64,000 nt of DNA from Bacteroidota bacterium (lineage in GTDB: Bacteria; Bacteroidota; Bacteroidia; CAILMK01). Of the stretch, positions 61,401 to 64,000 are shown piece by piece (positions within the stretch are counted from its first letter, which is position 1; each line of letters begins with the position of its first letter). The DNA is taken from the NCBI GenBank assembly GCA_013288555.1, contig JABDBQ010000011.1, positions 1 to 64,000 of the forward strand. The letters run 5' to 3'. The notes below the pieces were generated by a model that saw only the letters and a list, made by a program, of their open reading frames with translations, was not told the DNA's origin and did not search any database. A program made the position numbers and the translations under genes.

Positions 61401-63819
61401 CTATCTTTTGGATACAATTTGTGGCTGAATTGACTGATTTAAGTTTTACAGTATCAATACCCCTGCCCTGATAAACATATGTGATTTTCTGCAGTGTATC
61501 CTTAGGGGGACGAAGATCGGTTGAGCTAAGCGTACTATCCCCGTTGCCGAAATAGATGACATCGTGTGTCGAGTCATTTGAAGTAATAAAAAACTTATTC
61601 GTAAATGGGATGCAACCAATTGACAGTGAATCTTTAAAAGTAACCGTCCAGGGCTGCGGAATAACAATTCCTAAATTGTATTTAAATGTATCGGTACAGC
61701 CTGAAGTATCATTTTTTACGATCATATAAGGATTAAATGTCCCTTGTTTGTATATATGTACCAGGTTTCGTTTTGTAGCGGTATCATTATCACCAAAAAA
61801 ATATTCAACATGGTTGTTGTCAAGCGATTTATCGGTGAAAGTTACCGCACTAAGATTGCAGGGATCTTTCTGGGCCCATGCAAAATTAGACCAGGGCCCA
61901 ACTATCTTTATTAAGTTTTTCTTTATCAATGTATCATTACAACCGTGGTTGGTGGTTATGAGGGTAGCGCCGTAAACACCAGGTTTATCATCTAAAAAGG
62001 GAGAAACCCTAGATGTAAAGGTAACAACAGGTGTATAGGCAGTGCGTCCTTCAGTGAAAGTCCATGCATAACTTTCGGCGCGCACAGCATTCGGGCCAAG
62101 GGAATCATTTGACGTGCTGATGAATTTCAGGTTGCGCATATTGTTGAGACATCCCGAATCAGGCCCTCCGATAAAACTAACAGGGGGTTTATCTCCTGCC
62201 AGAATGGAGTCCAATGCAGTTACTTTGCAGCCATGGTCTGTTTCAATCATCAGCGAAATATCAAATGTTCCGGTATCATTATAGATTCGGTTCCCCGGAT
62301 TTTTAACGTTGGAAGTATCTCCAATCTTTTTACTGAATTTCCATGAATATGTTTTTACAGGATCATAGGTAGAAATATTGCTTAAAAGGGACACTGTCAG
62401 GGGTACACATCCACTGGGCGGGCTCGCAGTTATTGCGGCAGTAGTTGCCCAGGCATAAATATAATCGCTTTTAGTTAGTGTTTCAACACATTGATTGTCA
62501 TCTATAACGACCATCGTAATTGTAAATGGGCTGGTTGGAGGTTGTGGTGGTCCTAACGGCGGCTTGTCAGGATATCTATGCATTGAAGCCGTATCATGTT
62601 TAGTGCTGTCTCCATAATCCCAATAAAGCACTTTTGTATTTGCTCCCGAAGTATTTATCAATGTCGTAATAAAAGGCAACTGACATAAAACCGTATCAGC
62701 TGAAAAAGAAGCAGTGTATGCTTTTGTGACATGTATCAGGCTCGTTTTGGTCACAGAGTTGGTGCATCCCGTAGGATTTGTCACCGTCTCTTTCACATCA
62801 TATGTGCCAATAGCATAGGTATGTACCGGGAATTGTGAAGTTGAGGTATTCCCATCTCCAAAATCCCAGCTGAAGCTTGCACCTGAAAATACACCTGTAC
62901 TGATGTCTGTGAAATCAACAACAAATGGTGCGCATCCATTCGTAGCACTAGCAAGAAAATCTGCAATCGGATTTCCTATGTAAATATATCCGGGCCTATC
63001 TGCTGTCCCAATACATCCGGTTGAATCGGTTACGGTTAGCTTTACTTCGAAATTACCGTCCACAATATAGTCGTGTGTTGGGTTGGCAACAGTTGCCGGG
63101 TTTGATCCATCCCCGAAATTCCAGTTGTACGAAAATCCCCCGAAACTGGACGAAACCTTTGCAGTAAATTTAATACTTTGAGTCGGGGCACATCCTCCGC
63201 CAGAATTTGAGCTAAAATTAACTACAGGTGGCGATCCGACAACGATCGGAGAGGCGAAATGATAAGATCCGGGGCAACCGTTTGTATCTGTAAGGTATAG
63301 CGAAACTTTATAAGTGTTAAGCATGGAATAGGAATGCGGAGGGGGGCTTTGGTCTGAAGAAGTGTTGCCATCCCCAAAATCCCAGAGATATTTTGAAATG
63401 GGAGCCGATCCTGATGAGCTGTTGTCGGTAATGGAAATAGTAAACGGAGAACATCCGGCAGTTTTAGCTACTGAAAAATTTGCAGTCGGGCCATTAAATA
63501 TCGTTACGCTTTTGGTTACAGAGTCAACTTTATTGCCATCGGTTACAATAAGAGTTATATAATACGTTTTAGGGTTTACATAAATTGCACTTGCATCTTG
63601 AGTCGTTGCTTTATTTCCGTTTCCAAGCTTCCAGAGATAAGTAGCAGCCGAAGAAGCTCCGGAAGTAGCGTTCTTATAAGATTCCTGGAGATAGGTGCAG
63701 CCCGTCGCCTTTGGAGATGAAAGGGTAAAATTTGCCTTCAATTGTGCCTGCGCATCAAAACTGAGCACTGCGCAAAACATTATAAGCCAATACCTGAAAT
63801 TATGGATAGGAGTGAACAT
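58435..63819 (-). CDS. Giant PKD-repeat surface protein with T9SS type B (gliding-type) C-terminus
   Basis: About 1794 residues from ATG 63819; the TTG-type extension upstream adds a non-signal MLFYRIF and overlaps the promoter. Signal peptide YWLIMFCAVLSFDAQAQ. About 15 PKD units follow, recognisable by WDFGDG-like turns; some have lost the motif (YFFGDND, YNMGDG). Residues about 1370-1690 are fibronectin-type stretches (SYIIYMEDINGN, YYEIDFENTSGK). The last 90 residues, FVPNAFTPNNDGLNDSLDIKG ... YHIRIYDRWGTLVFES ... YKYLIDVKGVDNNLYFFQGNVTVLP, are the CHU_C/type B T9SS signal. It is likely an adhesin or gliding-associated surface protein. Confidence 0.9.
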   Translation of the reverse strand: MFTPIHNFRYWLIMFCAVLSFDAQAQLKANFTLSSPKATGCTYLQESYKNATSGASSAATYLWKLGNGNKATTQDASAIYVNPKTYYITLIVTDGNKVDSVTKSVTIFNGPTANFSVAKTAGCSPFTISITDNSSSGSAPISKYLWDFGDGNTSSDQSPPPHSYSMLNTYKVSLYLTDTNGCPGSYHFASPIVVGSPPVVNFSSNSGGGCAPTQSIKFTAKVSSSFGGFSYNWNFGDGSNPATVANPTHDYIVDGNFEVKLTVTDSTGCIGTADRPGYIYIGNPIADFLASATNGCAPFVVDFTDISTGVFSGASFSWDFGDGNTSTSQFPVHTYAIGTYDVKETVTNPTGCTNSVTKTSLIHVTKAYTASFSADTVLCQLPFITTLINTSGANTKVLYWDYGDSTKHDTASMHRYPDKPPLGPPQPPTSPFTITMVVIDDNQCVETLTKSDYIYAWATTAAITASPPSGCVPLTVSLLSNISTYDPVKTYSWKFSKKIGDTSNVKNPGNRIYNDTGTFDISLMIETDHGCKVTALDSILAGDKPPVSFIGGPDSGCLNNMRNLKFISTSNDSLGPNAVRAESYAWTFTEGRTAYTPVVTFTSRVSPFLDDKPGVYGATLITTNHGCNDTLIKKNLIKIVGPWSNFAWAQKDPCNLSAVTFTDKSLDNNHVEYFFGDNDTATKRNLVHIYKQGTFNPYMIVKNDTSGCTDTFKYNLGIVIPQPWTVTFKDSLSIGCIPFTNKFFITSNDSTHDVIYFGNGDSTLSSTDLRPPKDTLQKITYVYQGRGIDTVKLKSVNSATNCIQKIVITPPVKVGGPLPKFIIDKNSGCVPLKIRMIEIPNADSSIISRAYNMGDGTILKDTADTMFYTFKTPPTNQNWGYTNYLTESDPLCTNFYSQIVYPSQPIADFTIDSGYTCTTTLYIFTPTDSGLGPFNYLWDFGDGSAKSNQRNPVYGYAKNGTYKVTLKMTDMNGCADTISKILKVKKSFSKANFSYSTTDLNNCPPYPVNFIDKSHFVFGGYTGYEWDFGDGSPHVFTESPSKVYFLPGSYTVSLKITDSLGCQDSITIPGIIKIKGAVGSYSESPHRGCVPLTVNFTALSKNAKKFTWDAGDGNIDTNAVFTNTYVSARNYTPVLILSDSFNCSYALPIKDTIIVDSLPTPDFVFDSICSGFPTFFYDRSVAHANGGTLVSWSWDFGDSTAKSSAQNPTHVYKKNGTYDLGLTVTNSHGCVGMIIRKIKIGGIIAGFKSPATSCVGTINQFTDTSKSDTAIKSRLWHFGDGDSSTSINPTHMYVKKGLYTVSLFAENYKACTDSLIRKAAILVGDTIPPPPPVLYRVTVASDTSVEIDFSKFIDVDFHSYIIYMEDINGNFIPVDSTLNLNDTVINIGKLNTLKNVYCFNVQSRNICGHYSLHSPVHCSMDVTARPGVDEALISWTPYVGWNVLKYQVFRKSYYSNSYIPLNFVGPDTLQYIDSNIICYKPVTYKIKAYESGGYGQFSWSDTSTTLPVHIPKLPNPQLIDATVPDNRNVLIEWSNIPSLKVRKWILEKSYDGVKYNILDTPFNSTTFSYYDSKADVHNNSYSYRLSLMDSCGDISEHGNIAKTILLKADTTQDVRPILNWTAYRSWPEGVRYYEIDFENTSGKFDTLGRTKSGSDTTFIDYSTDLNSLPQYCYRVIAHRNGPPSNPDQNLAISSISNVACIQAKTRVFVPNAFTPNNDGLNDSLDIKGLFINEYHIRIYDRWGTLVFESHNIKDSWNGSFKGAKPINDVYKYLIDVKGVDNNLYFFQGNVTVLP

Positions 63820-63828
63820 ATACCAAAA

Positions 63829-63858
63829 CAAAGGTATAAAAATACGGTAAAATAACAA
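63829..63858 (-). promoter_or_regulatory. Promoter of the giant PKD gene
   Basis: Minus-strand -7 box TACCTTTG (63836-63829) with a TTG at 63858-63856, about 19 bases spacing, ending 10 bases before the ATG at 63819. It fits the Bacteroidota consensus and supports that start. Confidence 0.55.
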
Positions 63859-63985
63859 CTATTACAATATTTGCGCCTGTTTTTTTTATTAACTCTGAAA
63901 TTGAACCGAATTTAATATCTTCTTGTTTACTCTGCTTTCGAACCCGGGAATCGGGATTTTTCCTTCAATTAACCACTGAAAATGA

Positions 63986-63993
63986 TACTTTTG
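63986..63993 (+). promoter_or_regulatory. Possible -7 box for a gene beyond the right edge
   Basis: TACTTTTG fits TAnnTTTG on the plus strand, 7 bases from the window end. No -33 box is certain; low confidence. Confidence 0.3.
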
Positions 63994-64000
63994 CAGTAAT

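Noticed and set aside
63930-63964. tRNA-like fragment (TTCGAACCCGGG) near the right edge
   Set aside because: Only a T-loop-like string; no acceptor or anticodon stem could be built around it.
1-64000. CRISPR array
   Set aside because: No regular direct repeats with even spacers were seen; the repeats present are palindromic and dispersed.

Overview
The window is a stretch of a Bacteroidota chromosome. Several independent signs point there: type IX secretion (T9SS) C-terminal sorting domains of type A and type B, a giant PKD-repeat surface protein ending in a gliding-motility-type domain, lipoproteins with Bacteroidota-style lipoboxes, a NuoG shortened at its C terminus, menaquinone genes, and promoters of the form TTG/TTTG – about 20 bases – TAnnTTTG. 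Species cannot be read from the sequence. Intergenic DNA is unusually rich in dispersed palindromes.

Layout. 1-5.4 kb: a cut-off gene, a frameshifted GT39-type glycosyltransferase, a membrane-anchored deaminase, a SAM hydrolase (DUF62), PhoH and a secreted protein. 5.5-9.2 kb: a large conserved protein of unknown function, a lipoprotein and a 1.1-kb repeat field. 9.2-20.1 kb: purC, an NHL/T9SS protein, isochorismate synthase, an acidic ExoX-tail-like protein, a second DNA polymerase III alpha (DnaE2-like), a RelBE-like toxin-antitoxin pair with solitary antitoxin-like ORFs, a lipoprotein, an acyl-CoA dehydrogenase and tRNA-Thr(CGT). 20.1-21.8 kb: a REP cluster, a T9SS cargo protein and a large inverted repeat.

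21.8-31.7 kb is a compact phage-derived cassette. It reads leftwards from a sigma-like factor through a glycosyltransferase, a small membrane protein, a phosphotransferase, a broken small terminase, the large terminase, a tail-assembly chaperone with a -1 frameshift extension, a gp10-like protein, a C-type-lectin-like tail protein and small membrane (lysis-type) proteins. A divergent S24 repressor controls the right end. No capsid, portal, tape measure or integrase is visible, so this is a remnant or an unusual satellite.

31.8-39.6 kb: a PAS sensor without a kinase catalytic domain, a relic of a T9SS domain, two Fic AMP-transferase-type genes with palindromic operators, rpoN and asnS. 39.6-44.1 kb: menD beside nuoGHI, tying menaquinone synthesis to complex I. 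44.4-64 kb: a TPR protein, two lipoproteins, aspS, an outer-membrane barrel, a transporter-like/HEAT/cNMP-binding fusion, a FAD oxidoreductase, an M16 peptidase and the giant PKD protein.

The most unusual items are the capsid-less phage cassette with its frameshift and in-frame TGA, a two-part dispersed repeat (elements A and B) one copy of which sits just upstream of that cassette, and the tandem 29-bp operators in front of the first Fic gene. All calls come from reading the sequence; no database search was possible.
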